Positions 19,841 through 27,986 of a stretch of 64,000 bases of DNA are shown in pieces; within the stretch, counting starts at the first letter, position 1; every line of letters begins with the position of its first letter. Under the pieces are notes generated by a model, which was given only the letters and a program-made list of their open reading frames with translations, ran no database searches and had not been told where the DNA came from. Position numbers and translations under genes: made by a program. This DNA is from Hyphomicrobiales bacterium (GTDB taxonomy: Bacteria > Pseudomonadota > Alphaproteobacteria > Rhizobiales > Beijerinckiaceae), in contig RXIY01000031.1 of NCBI GenBank assembly GCA_003963405.1, forward strand, positions 1 to 64,000, given 5' to 3'.

Positions 19841-20272
19841 ATGTCAGCCGTACACGTCCTCAACGGTCCCAATCTCAATCTTCTCGGCAAACGCGAGCCC
19901 GCCATCTACGGGGCCGCGACCCTCGACGAGATTCGTGAAGCGCTGGACGCGCGCTGCAAGGCGCGCGGCGTGACGCTCGTCTTCAAACAGTCGAACTGCG
20001 AGGGCGATCTCGTCTCCTGGATTCAGGAGGCGGGCGCCGCGGGAGCGCCGGTCATTCTCAACGCCGGAGCGCTGACCCACACTTCCATAGCGCTCTATGA
20101 CGCGATCAAGGGCGCGCAGGCGTCGGTGATCGAGGTGCATCTCTCCAACGTCCACGCCCGCGAGAGCTTCCGCCACCACTCCTACATCTCCCCGGCGGCG
20201 CGGGGAGTCATCGCGGGCTTTGGCCCGCTTTCATATTATCTGGCCCTCGAGGCCATTCTCGAAAGCATCTGA
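19841..20272 (+). CDS. aroQ: Type II 3-dehydroquinate dehydratase
   Basis: Third step of the shikimate pathway, a dodecameric cytosolic enzyme. The 143 residues carry the family start HVLNGPNLNLLGKREP, with the catalytic Tyr in IYG and Arg in the lid loop, then NAGALTHTSIALYDAI and the substrate-binding stretch EVHLSNVHARESFRHHSYIS with its catalytic His. The ATG at 19841 is the conserved family start; the upstream 21 in-frame residues are unrelated. It lies 18 bp before accB, the common alphaproteobacterial order aroQ-accB-accC. Confidence 0.95.
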   Translation: MSAVHVLNGPNLNLLGKREPAIYGAATLDEIREALDARCKARGVTLVFKQSNCEGDLVSWIQEAGAAGAPVILNAGALTHTSIALYDAIKGAQASVIEVHLSNVHARESFRHHSYISPAARGVIAGFGPLSYYLALEAILESI

Positions 20273-20290
20273 GAAAGACCTGAGACCCCC

Positions 20291-20881
20291 ATGGCGCGCA
20301 AAGCACAATCGCCCTCCAAAGCAACGCGCGGCCGCACTGCGGCCCCCCGTCCCGCCGCCGCTCCAGCCGCCGCCGCTCCGGCGCCGTTGATCGACTCGAG
20401 CCTGCTGCGCACGATCGCGGAACTGGTGGCGTCAAGCGATCTGACGGAGTTCGAGGTGGAGAAGGGCGACCTGCGCATCCGCGCGGCGCGCACGCCGGCC
20501 CCGCAGGCCATTCCGGCGACCGTCACCATCGCCGCGCCGCCCGTGGCTCAGGCCTATGCGCCGCCCGCGCCGGTTGCGCCTGCCCCTGTCCCGGCGCCGA
20601 AACCTTCCGCCCCGGCGCCGGCCCCCGAGGAGTCGCTCGCCGACCATCCGGGGGCCGTGAAGTCGCCCATGGTCGGGACCGCCTATCTGCGACCCAACCC
20701 GGACGCCAAGCCCTTCGTGGAGATCGGCGCGCGCGTCTCCGCCGGCGACAAGCTGCTGCTCATCGAGGCGATGAAGACCTTCAACGACATCGTTGCGCCG
20801 AAGTCGGGCGTCGTGACGGCCATCATGGTCGAGGACGGACAGCCGGTCGAATATGGCGAACCCCTCCTCGTGATCGAATAA
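20291..20881 (+). CDS. accB: Acetyl-CoA carboxylase biotin carboxyl carrier protein
   Basis: Carries CO2 on biotin between biotin carboxylase and carboxyltransferase in the first step of fatty-acid synthesis. The 196 residues have an alphaproteobacterial Lys/Ala/Pro-rich start, a conserved N-terminal helix region ([29 protein letters not shown]), a Pro/Ala linker, and a C-terminal biotinyl domain with the acceptor Lys in [10 protein letters not shown]. It is followed nine bases later by accC in one operon. Confidence 0.96.
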   Translation: MARKAQSPSKATRGRTAAPRPAAAPAAAAPAPLIDSSLLRTIAELVASSDLTEFEVEKGDLRIRAARTPAPQAIPATVTIAAPPVAQAYAPPAPVAPAPVPAPKPSAPAPAPEESLADHPGAVKSPMVGTAYLRPNPDAKPFVEIGARVSAGDKLLLIEAMKTFNDIVAPKSGVVTAIMVEDGQPVEYGEPLLVIE

Positions 20882-20890
20882 GGGTCGCGA

Positions 20891-22249
20891 ATGTTCGACA
20901 AAATCCTCATCGCAAACCGCGGCGAAATCGCGCTGCGCATCCTGCGCGCCGCGAAAGAGCTCGGCATTTCGACGGTCGCAGTTCATTCCACGGCCGACGC
21001 CGACGCCATGCATGTGAAGCTCGCCGACGAATCGGTCTGCATCGGTCCGCCGGCCGCGCGCGATTCTTATCTCAACATCCCCGCCCTGCTGTCGGCCTGC
21101 GAGATCACGGGCGCGGATGCGGTGCATCCCGGCTACGGCTTCCTCTCCGAGAATGCGCGCTTCGCCGAAATTCTCGAAGAGCACAACATCACCTTCATCG
21201 GCCCCAAGTCGGAGCATATCCGGCTGATGGGCGACAAGATCGAGGCCAAGTCGACCGCCAGGCGCCTCGGCATTCCCTGCGTGCCGGGCTCGGACGGGCC
21301 GGTGCTCGGTGAGAAGGAGGCGCTGAAGGTCGCGCAAAAGATCGGCTTTCCGGTTCTCGTGAAGGCGGCGTCAGGCGGCGGCGGCCGCGGCATGAAGGTC
21401 GCGCGCGACGCCCATGATCTCGGCGTCGCGATGGCCACGGCGCGGACCGAGGCGAAAGCCGCTTTCGGCGACGACACGGTTTACATCGAGAAATATCTCG
21501 AGAAGCCGCGCCATATCGAGATTCAGGTTTTCGGAGACGGCAAGGGCGACGCCATCCATCTCGGCGAACGCGACTGCTCCCTTCAGCGGCGCCACCAGAA
21601 GGTCTTCGAGGAAAGCCCCTCCCCCGCACTCAACGATACGCAGCGCCGCGAGATCGGCGAGGTCTGCGCGAAGGCCATGCGCGAATTGCAATACGCAGGC
21701 GCGGGCACGATCGAATTTCTTTACGAGAATGGCGAGTTCTTTTTCATCGAGATGAACACGCGCATTCAGGTCGAGCATCCGGTGACGGAGGCCATCACCG
21801 GCGTCGATCTCGTCTGCGAGCAGATCCGGGTGGCGGCTGGCTCGCCGCTTTCCATGAAGCAGGAAGACATCGTCTTCTATGGCCATGCGATCGAATGCCG
21901 GGTCAACGCCGAGCATCCCTCGACATTCCGTCCCTCGCCGGGCCGCATCGCTTACTATCATCCGCCTGGCGGCGTCGGCGTGCGCGTGGATTCGGCCGTT
22001 TATCAGGGTTATTCGATCCCGCCGAATTACGACTCGCTCATCGGCAAGCTGATCGTGCACGGCCGCAATCGCACCGAGGCGCTGATGCGTCTGCGCCGCA
22101 CGCTCGACGAGTTCATCGTCGACGGCATCGACACCACGCTGCCCCTGTTCCGCACGCTGGTGCGCAACTCGGATGTGCAGAACGGCGTCTATGACATTCA
22201 CTGGCTGGAGCATTTTCTCGCGACCGGCGGCATCGAGCCGGGGTTCTGA
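20891..22249 (+). CDS. accC: Acetyl-CoA carboxylase biotin carboxylase subunit
   Basis: ATP-grasp enzyme of 452 residues that carboxylates biotin on AccB. The N domain opens with [20 protein letters not shown]. The ATP-grasp glycine loop is [14 protein letters not shown], the metal-binding stretch is [17 protein letters not shown], and the C-terminal domain includes [14 protein letters not shown]. Length and motifs are standard. The next gene starts two bases after its stop, so the transcript runs on. Confidence 0.97.
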   Translation: MFDKILIANRGEIALRILRAAKELGISTVAVHSTADADAMHVKLADESVCIGPPAARDSYLNIPALLSACEITGADAVHPGYGFLSENARFAEILEEHNITFIGPKSEHIRLMGDKIEAKSTARRLGIPCVPGSDGPVLGEKEALKVAQKIGFPVLVKAASGGGGRGMKVARDAHDLGVAMATARTEAKAAFGDDTVYIEKYLEKPRHIEIQVFGDGKGDAIHLGERDCSLQRRHQKVFEESPSPALNDTQRREIGEVCAKAMRELQYAGAGTIEFLYENGEFFFIEMNTRIQVEHPVTEAITGVDLVCEQIRVAAGSPLSMKQEDIVFYGHAIECRVNAEHPSTFRPSPGRIAYYHPPGGVGVRVDSAVYQGYSIPPNYDSLIGKLIVHGRNRTEALMRLRRTLDEFIVDGIDTTLPLFRTLVRNSDVQNGVYDIHWLEHFLATGGIEPGF

Positions 22250-22251
22250 CG

Positions 22252-22581
22252 ATGGCGACGGCCATGAAAAATCGAGCAATCCTCGTCGCGCTGCTCATCG
22301 CGGCCGTCCCTTTCGGCTTCGCGGGCGCCAAGCCCGTGACCCGCGGCCCCTTCGTCTTCGCCTGCGTCTCGGGGGAGTCTGCGCCGCTGACGGTGACCTT
22401 CCTCGGGGCACAGGCGGATCGCGCGCGCCTGACCTACAAGGGGCAGACGATCGTCGCCAGACATGCGGTCTCCGCCGATGGCGCGCTCTATACGGCAAAG
22501 GGCGTCGAGTTCTGGAACAAGGGCGACGACGGCGCTCTGGAATGGCGCGGCGAAAAGGCGAAATGCGCCCTCGATAACTGA
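22252..22581 (+). CDS. Exported MliC-like small protein
   Basis: A 109-residue protein with a signal peptide (AILVALLIAAVPFGFAGA). The mature part resembles the MliC fold of C-type lysozyme inhibitors: an early Cys in FVFACVSGESAPLTVTF, a small beta-sheet, a phrase like DGALYTAKGVEFWNKGDDGALEW, and a second Cys near the C-terminus that could close a disulfide. It begins two bases after accC, so it is probably co-expressed. No lipobox Cys is seen. Lysozyme inhibition is family knowledge and not shown here. Confidence 0.6.
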   Translation: MATAMKNRAILVALLIAAVPFGFAGAKPVTRGPFVFACVSGESAPLTVTFLGAQADRARLTYKGQTIVARHAVSADGALYTAKGVEFWNKGDDGALEWRGEKAKCALDN

Positions 22582-22641
22582 GGGGCGGCCGAGCTTTGGA
22601 AAGGGCTGGCGCCGACGGCGTTCGCCGCTACACTTGACCTT

Positions 22642-23310
22642 ATGTCCAAACCCGGCGCCCCCTTCGCCATCACGCCGCAGCTTCTGCTGCGGGCCTATTC
22701 CATTGGCCTTTTCCCGATGGCGGAGAGCGCCGAGGACGATCAGCTGTTCTGGGTCGATCCGGAAAAACGCGCGATATTCCCGCTCGATACGTTCATCGTT
22801 TCCCGCTCTCTCGCCAAGACGGTTCGTTCGGACCGATTTGAGATCAGCGTCGATCGTGACTTCGACGCGGTGATCGACGCCTGCGCCGCCCCGGCGCCCG
22901 ACCGTGAGAAGACCTGGATCAACAGCGAGATCCGACGCCTCTATCGGGAATTGTTCGATATGGGCTTCGCACATACCGTTGAATGCAGGCTGGAGGGCAA
23001 GCTCGTCGGCGGGCTTTACGGCGTGGCGCTGCGCGGGGCCTTTTTCGGCGAGAGCATGTTCCACCGCGAGCGCGACGCGTCGAAGGTCGCGTTGACCCAT
23101 CTGGTCGCCAGACTGCGGGCGGGCGGCTTCCAGTTGCTCGACACGCAGTTCATGACGAGCCATCTCGCCTCGCTCGGCGCCATCGAAATTTCGCGAGACG
23201 CTTATCACCGCGCCCTCGAGGAGGCGCTCGTCGTGAATGCGAACTATTGCGTCTGGGAGCCCGACGCCCCTGTGAGCGGGCGCCAAGCGCTCGCAGCGCT
23301 CGACGATTGA
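22642..23310 (+). CDS. aat: Leucyl/phenylalanyl-tRNA-protein transferase
   Basis: N-end-rule enzyme of 222 residues that attaches Leu or Phe from aminoacyl-tRNA to proteins with N-terminal Arg or Lys, marking them for ClpAP. Family features are [14 protein letters not shown] near the start, [44 protein letters not shown], and the closing [16 protein letters not shown]. The order accC-aat-DUF2155-NDUFA12 is conserved in Hyphomicrobiales. Confidence 0.95.
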   Translation: MSKPGAPFAITPQLLLRAYSIGLFPMAESAEDDQLFWVDPEKRAIFPLDTFIVSRSLAKTVRSDRFEISVDRDFDAVIDACAAPAPDREKTWINSEIRRLYRELFDMGFAHTVECRLEGKLVGGLYGVALRGAFFGESMFHRERDASKVALTHLVARLRAGGFQLLDTQFMTSHLASLGAIEISRDAYHRALEEALVVNANYCVWEPDAPVSGRQALAALDD

Positions 23311-23335
23311 GCAGCCAAACCGCGCCAATCAGCGA

Positions 23336-24145
23336 TCAGAAGGGGAAGAACCCACCCCCGCCCTGAGGCTCCGCCTGCCCCGGAGGGGCAGCGGCGGGCT
23401 TGCGCTTTTTCTTTCGGGTCTGAGCCGGTTGGGCGGGCGCTTCGCCCGGCGCGGCGTCGGGAGCCGGCGGCGCATCGAGCGCGGGTTGCGGCGGCGCCGA
23501 ATCGGCCGGGCCGATCGGGGCGTTCTCCACCGGCGTCGGGGCTTTCGGCTCGACCTTGCGGGATTTCTTCTTCTTGCCAGCTTCAGGCGGCGGCGCGCCG
23601 GGCTCGCCCGATGCGGCGGCGGCGGCGTCGGCCGCCGGCTGAGCCGGGGTCTCGGCCCCTGCGGCGGCGGGCGGCGGGACGACTTCCTTGCCGCCCTTGC
23701 AGTCCAGCAGCCAGACGTCATAGACGGGATGCTCGACGCCATGGAGGCCAGGGCTCGAGGCAAACATCCAGCCGGAGAAAATGCGTTTGGCTTCCTGTCG
23801 CGTCTCGGCCTTCGCTTCCGCTTTGACAGGCTCTTTCAGATCGGCCTTGGCCTGACGCTCCGGCTTCCCGATGAGTTCGTCGACTTCGACGAAGCTCGCG
23901 GTTTGCGGCGCCTCCGTTTGGGGACGCGTGTTGCAGACGCGGGGCGTCACGTTGAGCGAGCCGAATTGAACCGTCTCGTCGATCGCCACGTCGAAATTGA
24001 TGATGCGGCCGGTCGTCTTGTCGAGACCAGCGAAAACCGCCGTCGGGTGGCGAATCGGCTCGGCCCGGGCGGCGCCTGTAAGCGCGACCGCAACGGCGGC
24101 GAGCGCCACGCCGAAACGCAAGCCATAACGGAAGGGTAAGACCAT
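23336..24145 (-). CDS. Exported DUF2155-domain protein
   Basis: Exported protein of 269 residues with a signal peptide ending near ALTGAARAEP. The DUF2155 core spans about residues 30-165, from TAVFAGLDKTTGRIINFDVAI through SLNVTPRVCNTRP to RIFSGWMFASSPGLHGVEHPVYDVWLLDC; two Cys in the domain could pair. The C-terminal 100 residues are Pro/Ala/Lys-rich low complexity. Its function is unknown, but the family is a constant neighbour of the NDUFA12 gene in this order. It lies on the opposite strand to aat and converges with it. Confidence 0.8.
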   Translation of the reverse strand: MVLPFRYGLRFGVALAAVAVALTGAARAEPIRHPTAVFAGLDKTTGRIINFDVAIDETVQFGSLNVTPRVCNTRPQTEAPQTASFVEVDELIGKPERQAKADLKEPVKAEAKAETRQEAKRIFSGWMFASSPGLHGVEHPVYDVWLLDCKGGKEVVPPPAAAGAETPAQPAADAAAAASGEPGAPPPEAGKKKKSRKVEPKAPTPVENAPIGPADSAPPQPALDAPPAPDAAPGEAPAQPAQTRKKKRKPAAAPPGQAEPQGGGGFFPF

Positions 24146-24233
24146 CAGATCACCGCGCCGCGCTTGCGGCCAAAGGAAAAGGCTGGGGCCTGTAAATCAG
24201 GGAAGAAAGGCCTTTCCAAGGAGCCGGGCGCTC

Positions 24234-24641
24234 TTAGCCCTCCGGCTTCCAGGCCACGTAATCGCCGCCCGACGGCGTACGCTCGCCGGTCGACAGCTGC
24301 GATCCCGGCGGCCGATAGGCCAAGGGCGTGCCGGTCATGTTGGGTTGATGCGGCAGCTCCCATTCCTTGCGAGCGTAATTCTCCTGGGTGGGCGGCGTGT
24401 CGACCGTATGATGCAGCCAGCCATACCAGCCCTGCGGAATGGCCGAGCCTTCGCAATAGCCGTTGAAGATCACCCAGCGGCGCTCGATTCCCAGCGCCTT
24501 GTCTTTCCTGCCGCCCCGGCGGCGATAATAGACGTTGCCGAATTCATCCGTCCCCACGCGCTCGCCATAGAGCAGCGTCCACAGGCCCGTGGAGAGGGTC
24601 GCTTTGTTCCACCAGGTGAAGAAACGGACGATGTAGGACAT
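24234..24641 (-). CDS. NADH:ubiquinone oxidoreductase accessory subunit NDUFA12
   Basis: Accessory subunit of respiratory complex I found in mitochondria and alphaproteobacteria. The 135 residues match the family well: an N-terminal region around FFTWWNKATLSTGLWTLLYG, then VGTDEFGNVYYRRRGG, then ERRWVIFNGYCEGSAIPQGW, then WYGWLHHTVDTPP, and a Pro-rich tail. Its presence with DUF2155 and aat is strong support for Hyphomicrobiales. Confidence 0.95.
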   Translation of the reverse strand: MSYIVRFFTWWNKATLSTGLWTLLYGERVGTDEFGNVYYRRRGGRKDKALGIERRWVIFNGYCEGSAIPQGWYGWLHHTVDTPPTQENYARKEWELPHQPNMTGTPLAYRPPGSQLSTGERTPSGGDYVAWKPEG

Positions 24642-24743
24642 GCGTAGTTCGGCCTCTTGCTTGCGGCGCTCCCGGCGCGCCGGCCCGTCGGCGACTTTGC
24701 GCCCCTTATGGCGTCGCTGCGCCGCGAAGTCCAGTCTCGAGCG

Positions 24744-25736
24744 TCATCTGGTCGGCGCGACGAAAGCGCCGAAGGCGCGCGGGCCGTCGCCCGTCTCGGC
24801 CTTGCCTGCGACCTTCAGGGTTTTCGCGTCGATCGCCCAAAGCTCGTTGGAGAACCAGTTCGCGACATAGACCTGGTTTCCGTCCGCGCTCGCCGCGATT
24901 CCTTCCGGATATTCGCCCACCTTCACGACGCCGGCCGGCGCGAGGCTCGCCGCCTCGAAGACGCTGACCTCGTCGGCGTGCTGGTCCGCGACGAAAATGC
25001 GGCCCGCCGCCAGCGCCACCGTATAGGGCCGGCTGCCGGTCTTCAAAGTCCCGACGACCTTGCGAGCGGCGATGTCGATCACGCTCACATCGTCCGATTC
25101 GACATTGGCGGCGTACGCGCGCGCGCCAGCGGCGTCGATCGTCACGCCGAAAGGATGCTTGCCCACCGGAACGACCGCGAGCCGCGTCAGCGTCATGGCG
25201 TCGACGATGGAGAGAGCATTGTCGTCGCGATCCGCGACCAGAAGGGTCTTGCCGTCCGGCGTCACGGCGACGCCCGACGCCATGGCGCCGACGCCCAGCT
25301 CACGCGTGGCGCCCGCCTCGGGGTCGATCTCGACGAGCAGCCGGTCATAGGCGAGCGTCGCATAGACGCGCTTGCCGTCTGGCGAAACGGCGATCCCCAG
25401 CGGCGCGCCTTTCAAGGGGATTTTCTTGACGGCCGCCCGCGCGCGGGCGTCGATCACAGTGATGAATTGACCGTCCGGGCTCGTCACATAGACGCGCGCG
25501 CCGTCTCGGCTCACGGCGACGCCCGCCGGCTTGCCGCCGATGGGGAGCGTCGCCACCGTCTTCATCGAGGCGAGATCCACCACGCTGACGGCGTCGGCGC
25601 TCTGCGCGGTGACGAAGGCTTCGTCGGCAGGGGCCAGGGCGCAAGCGAGGAAGAGGAACAGGGTCGAGAAGGCTGCAAGGGCGATGCTCGGATGCGCGCG
25701 CGCCCGGCTTAACCAGCAACGGGGAAAGCCGCTCAC
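24744..25736 (-). CDS. Exported YVTN-type beta-propeller protein
   Basis: A 330-residue exported protein. A hydrophobic signal segment (SIALAAFSTLFLFLACALA) is followed by about seven repeats of the form V-x-V-[IV]-D-x3-x-V-x2-[IL]-x2-G-x2-P-x-G-[IV]-A-x-S-x-D-G, as in VSVVDLASMKTVATLPIGG and its successors. Such propellers are often encoded with PQQ-dependent alcohol oxidation genes. Its start overlaps the stop of the MxaD-like gene upstream by four bases, so the two are translated together. No methanol dehydrogenase subunit lies inside the window. Confidence 0.8.
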   Translation of the reverse strand: MSGFPRCWLSRARAHPSIALAAFSTLFLFLACALAPADEAFVTAQSADAVSVVDLASMKTVATLPIGGKPAGVAVSRDGARVYVTSPDGQFITVIDARARAAVKKIPLKGAPLGIAVSPDGKRVYATLAYDRLLVEIDPEAGATRELGVGAMASGVAVTPDGKTLLVADRDDNALSIVDAMTLTRLAVVPVGKHPFGVTIDAAGARAYAANVESDDVSVIDIAARKVVGTLKTGSRPYTVALAAGRIFVADQHADEVSVFEAASLAPAGVVKVGEYPEGIAASADGNQVYVANWFSNELWAIDAKTLKVAGKAETGDGPRAFGAFVAPTR

Positions 25737-26284
25737 TTCCCCTCGACCCTTTTCTTCAACGCCGCAATATCGGCGCGCAACAGCGCCGTGACGGCGGCGA
25801 TGGCGACGTCGTCATTGAGTTCCGGCGGCGGGTTCGGATTGGGAAAACCGCGATAGAAGCGCGCCTTCCACTCCACAATTGTCTTGCCGCCCTCCACGGG
25901 GCGCGCAGTGGCGATATTGGTGAAATTCACGACCGGCAGCCGCTTCACGTCGTCGCCCTCGCGATGGACGCCGATCATCATCTTCTCGCCGTCCCAGCGG
26001 GTGAGCATTTCGACGACGACGCCCCCATCGGCCAGGGTGAGGCGGCGCTTGGCCTTGTCGGGCGTATTGTCCCCTTCAGCGTCGACGCGCGCAACGCCGG
26101 GAAGCCAGTCGGCATGGGCGAAGTCACTGAGAATCGCCCACACCTTTTGGGGCGGCGCGTCGATCTCGCCTTCTTCGACCACCTTCAACACAGAGGCCGC
26201 ATGCGCGGCCAGCGCGGCGCCCGGCGTACCCGCGAGGGCGCCGACCGCCGCGAGGAGAAAGGCGCGGCGCGCCAGAACGGCCAT
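25733..26284 (-). CDS. Exported SRPBCC protein, MxaD-like (copy 2)
   Basis: A 183-residue exported protein with a twin-arginine-poor but hydrophobic N-terminal signal (RRAFLLAAVGALAGTPGAALAAHA). The mature part is a START/SRPBCC fold as in MxaD, the periplasmic factor that aids methanol dehydrogenase-cytochrome cL electron transfer. Shared landmarks are EIDAPPQKVWAILSDFAHADWLPGV, VEWKARFYRGFPNPNPPPEL and a final helix DIAALKKRVEGK. It follows the paralogue in 26310-26861 after 25 bp and overlaps the YVTN gene. A substrate-binding cavity is expected, but the ligand is unknown. Confidence 0.75.
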   Translation of the reverse strand: MAVLARRAFLLAAVGALAGTPGAALAAHAASVLKVVEEGEIDAPPQKVWAILSDFAHADWLPGVARVDAEGDNTPDKAKRRLTLADGGVVVEMLTRWDGEKMMIGVHREGDDVKRLPVVNFTNIATARPVEGGKTIVEWKARFYRGFPNPNPPPELNDDVAIAAVTALLRADIAALKKRVEGK

Positions 26285-26309
26285 GACCCTCTCCCCGCTG
26301 CTGATGTCT

Positions 26310-26861
26310 TTACTTGCCCTCGGCCTTGGCCTTGAGCGCCTGAAGTCCGCTGGTGTAGATGGCGGTGACAGACTTGACGGCGGCCTCGTCGGTGAGCTCC
26401 GGCGGCGGGTCGTTGTTCATGAAGCCGCGATAGAAGGCGCCCTTCCACTCGACTTCGCTCTTGCCGCCCGCGTCCTTGACGGTGATCGTCGAGGAATAAT
26501 TGTTCACAGGAAGAACCTTCAAGTCCACATTGTCGATCTTGTAGCTGATCGACTTTCCGGCCGCGTCATATTTCGTGACCGATTCCTCGATCTTGCCGCC
26601 GTCCTTGAGCGTCAGCGTGCGCTTGGCGCCCGTGTCGTTGCCGCCCGTCCCCTCGGTCTTGACGACGCCCGGATGCCAGCTCATGTCCTGAAAATTGCCC
26701 ACGATGGCCCAGACCTTGTCGGCCGGCGCGTCGATCTCGATCTTTTCGACGACCTTCTGGCGCGACGGGCCATGCGCGAAGGCCGGCGCCGACGCGAGCC
26801 CGGCGGAAACAAGCGACAGGGCCGCTACGACGACAGCGCGGCGCGCAATCACAAAGGACAT
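26310..26861 (-). CDS. Exported SRPBCC protein, MxaD-like (copy 1)
   Basis: Paralogue of the next gene, also 183 residues. A signal peptide (AVVVAALSLVSAGLASAPAFAHG) precedes the SRPBCC domain with EIDAPADKVWAIVGNFQDMSWHPGV, VEWKGAFYRGFMNNDPPPEL and the C-terminal GLQALKAKAEGK. The frame is open far upstream, but the ATG at 26861 is chosen because AGGAGA lies just before it and the signal peptide starts there. With copy 2 and the YVTN gene it forms a three-gene leftward operon, probably linked to periplasmic PQQ-enzyme function (inference). Confidence 0.78.
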   Translation of the reverse strand: MSFVIARRAVVVAALSLVSAGLASAPAFAHGPSRQKVVEKIEIDAPADKVWAIVGNFQDMSWHPGVVKTEGTGGNDTGAKRTLTLKDGGKIEESVTKYDAAGKSISYKIDNVDLKVLPVNNYSSTITVKDAGGKSEVEWKGAFYRGFMNNDPPPELTDEAAVKSVTAIYTSGLQALKAKAEGK

Positions 26862-27008
26862 GGGAAAATCTCCTGAACCTCTCTCAGACCGCCAGCGCGG
26901 CGGCCCCGCACATAAGGGCGCCCAAGATGGCGGCGTCAAGGGATTGTGATGACAGCCCCCGCCCGCCTCTCTAGTTTCGCCGTCGATTCTGACGATTGGA
27001 GGCGATGG

Positions 27009-27566
27009 ATGGCGCCCTGCCCGCGCCGCCTGCTGGCGGCTGTGTTTCTTGTTGTTTCGGGCCCCGCTGGCGCAGAGGAAATCATCCCGCTTTCCGGCTG
27101 CTACGAGCACGTCTATGACGCCGCCTGGCTCGCGGCGCATCCGGCCCAGATCGTGCGCCGGGCCACGCTCTCCGTAACCAAGACCTCCGTCCCCGAAACT
27201 CCAGGCGAGACCCAAAAGATTCTGGCCGACGCGGAGCTCGTCCTGCGCACGGCGGACATGGCCTTCAGCACCATCGGCGCCTGCTACTGGGACAAGCTCG
27301 GGTTGGCCTGCAACGCCTCGCTCTCGGCGGCCGAGTCGCCTCTGTGCAAAACGAAAGAGGACGGCGTGCGCAACTGCCGGTTGTCCACAGACGATCCCGG
27401 CGCTTTCGACCTCACCCAGAAAGGCCCCGGCCTGCTGCTGACGATCCGCGAGCGGCTCGAATTGACGAGCCCCCTGGAGACGCGCGCCTTTCTCTATCTT
27501 AGCCCGCAAAATACGGAAAACCGGGCCTTTCTGCTCAAGCCCGCGCCTCCGGCCGTCTGCCGCTAG
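27009..27566 (+). CDS. Exported hypothetical protein, Cys-rich
   Basis: I do not recognise this protein. From the ATG at 27009, which has GGAGG six bases upstream, it is 185 residues with a signal peptide (RRLLAAVFLVVSGPAGAEE). The mature part holds several Cys (GCYEHVYDAAWL, GACYWDKLGLACN, CRLSTDD, and a Cys just before the final Arg) that could form disulfides. It diverges from the MxaD-like operon, so a shared function is possible but not supported further. The longer frame beginning at 26946 would bury the signal peptide. Confidence 0.6.
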   Translation: MAPCPRRLLAAVFLVVSGPAGAEEIIPLSGCYEHVYDAAWLAAHPAQIVRRATLSVTKTSVPETPGETQKILADAELVLRTADMAFSTIGACYWDKLGLACNASLSAAESPLCKTKEDGVRNCRLSTDDPGAFDLTQKGPGLLLTIRERLELTSPLETRAFLYLSPQNTENRAFLLKPAPPAVCR

Positions 27567-27674
27567 CCTCTCGGAGAGGCGCCCCGCGCCACAAAAACCG
27601 GCTTGCAGAATCTTGGCCTTTAGCCGAGCCTCCCTGAACCGCGTCCCTGGATTTGTCCCCAATATCCACCATCT

Positions 27675-27721
27675 TCTCCACATATTGTCTCCCTGTTGAT
27701 AAGCGACACAATATCTTGACG
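27675..27721 (+). promoter_or_regulatory. Tandem NrdR boxes upstream of nrdJ
   Basis: Two 16-bp sites, TCTCCACATATTGTCT (27675-27690) and ACACAATATCTTGACG (27706-27721), each match the NrdR-box consensus acaCwAtATaTwGtgt at 11 and 12 positions. Their starts are 31 bp apart, three helical turns, the spacing known for NrdR operators. NrdR represses ribonucleotide reductase genes when dATP is high. The nrdJ start lies 266 bp downstream, so the transcript would have a long leader. Confidence 0.7.
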
Positions 27722-27986
27722 GCTGCGTGAGACTCGCGCAGTTTGGGGGCACAGGAGATGGCGCGAACGGCGTTTGACGCGACCTATGGCCATGCCCGGC
27801 GTGAGCCGGGGCACGGCGGCTTTGCTCTTGTGCGTATTCCGCTGTTTTGGCGTTCCACCCGCGCGGCCTCTTGGGCTCGCGCCAAAGGCGCGCCTCCTTC
27901 GGGTTTCGAGTGACGAATATCGACGTCGCTTAGCTGACGGATGGCTGCGCGCGGGCTTTGACCGCGCTTTGAGGAGATTGAAGGCA
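27722..27986 (+). other. Long nrdJ leader region
   Basis: About 265 bases between the NrdR boxes and nrdJ. It holds a GC-rich palindrome (GCCCGGC, four bases, GCCGGGGC at 27794-27812) and an in-frame extension of nrdJ that is not conserved in sequence style. I looked for a cobalamin riboswitch B12 box and saw none. Confidence 0.35.

Noticed and set aside
27758..27913. A 51-codon leader ORF before nrdJ
   Set aside because: AGGAG directly abuts its ATG with no spacing and the sequence is Arg/Ala-rich; it lies in another frame to nrdJ and lacks support.
27722..27986. Cobalamin riboswitch before the B12-dependent nrdJ
   Set aside because: No B12-box-like core or the expected long paired structure was seen; NrdR boxes explain the control better.
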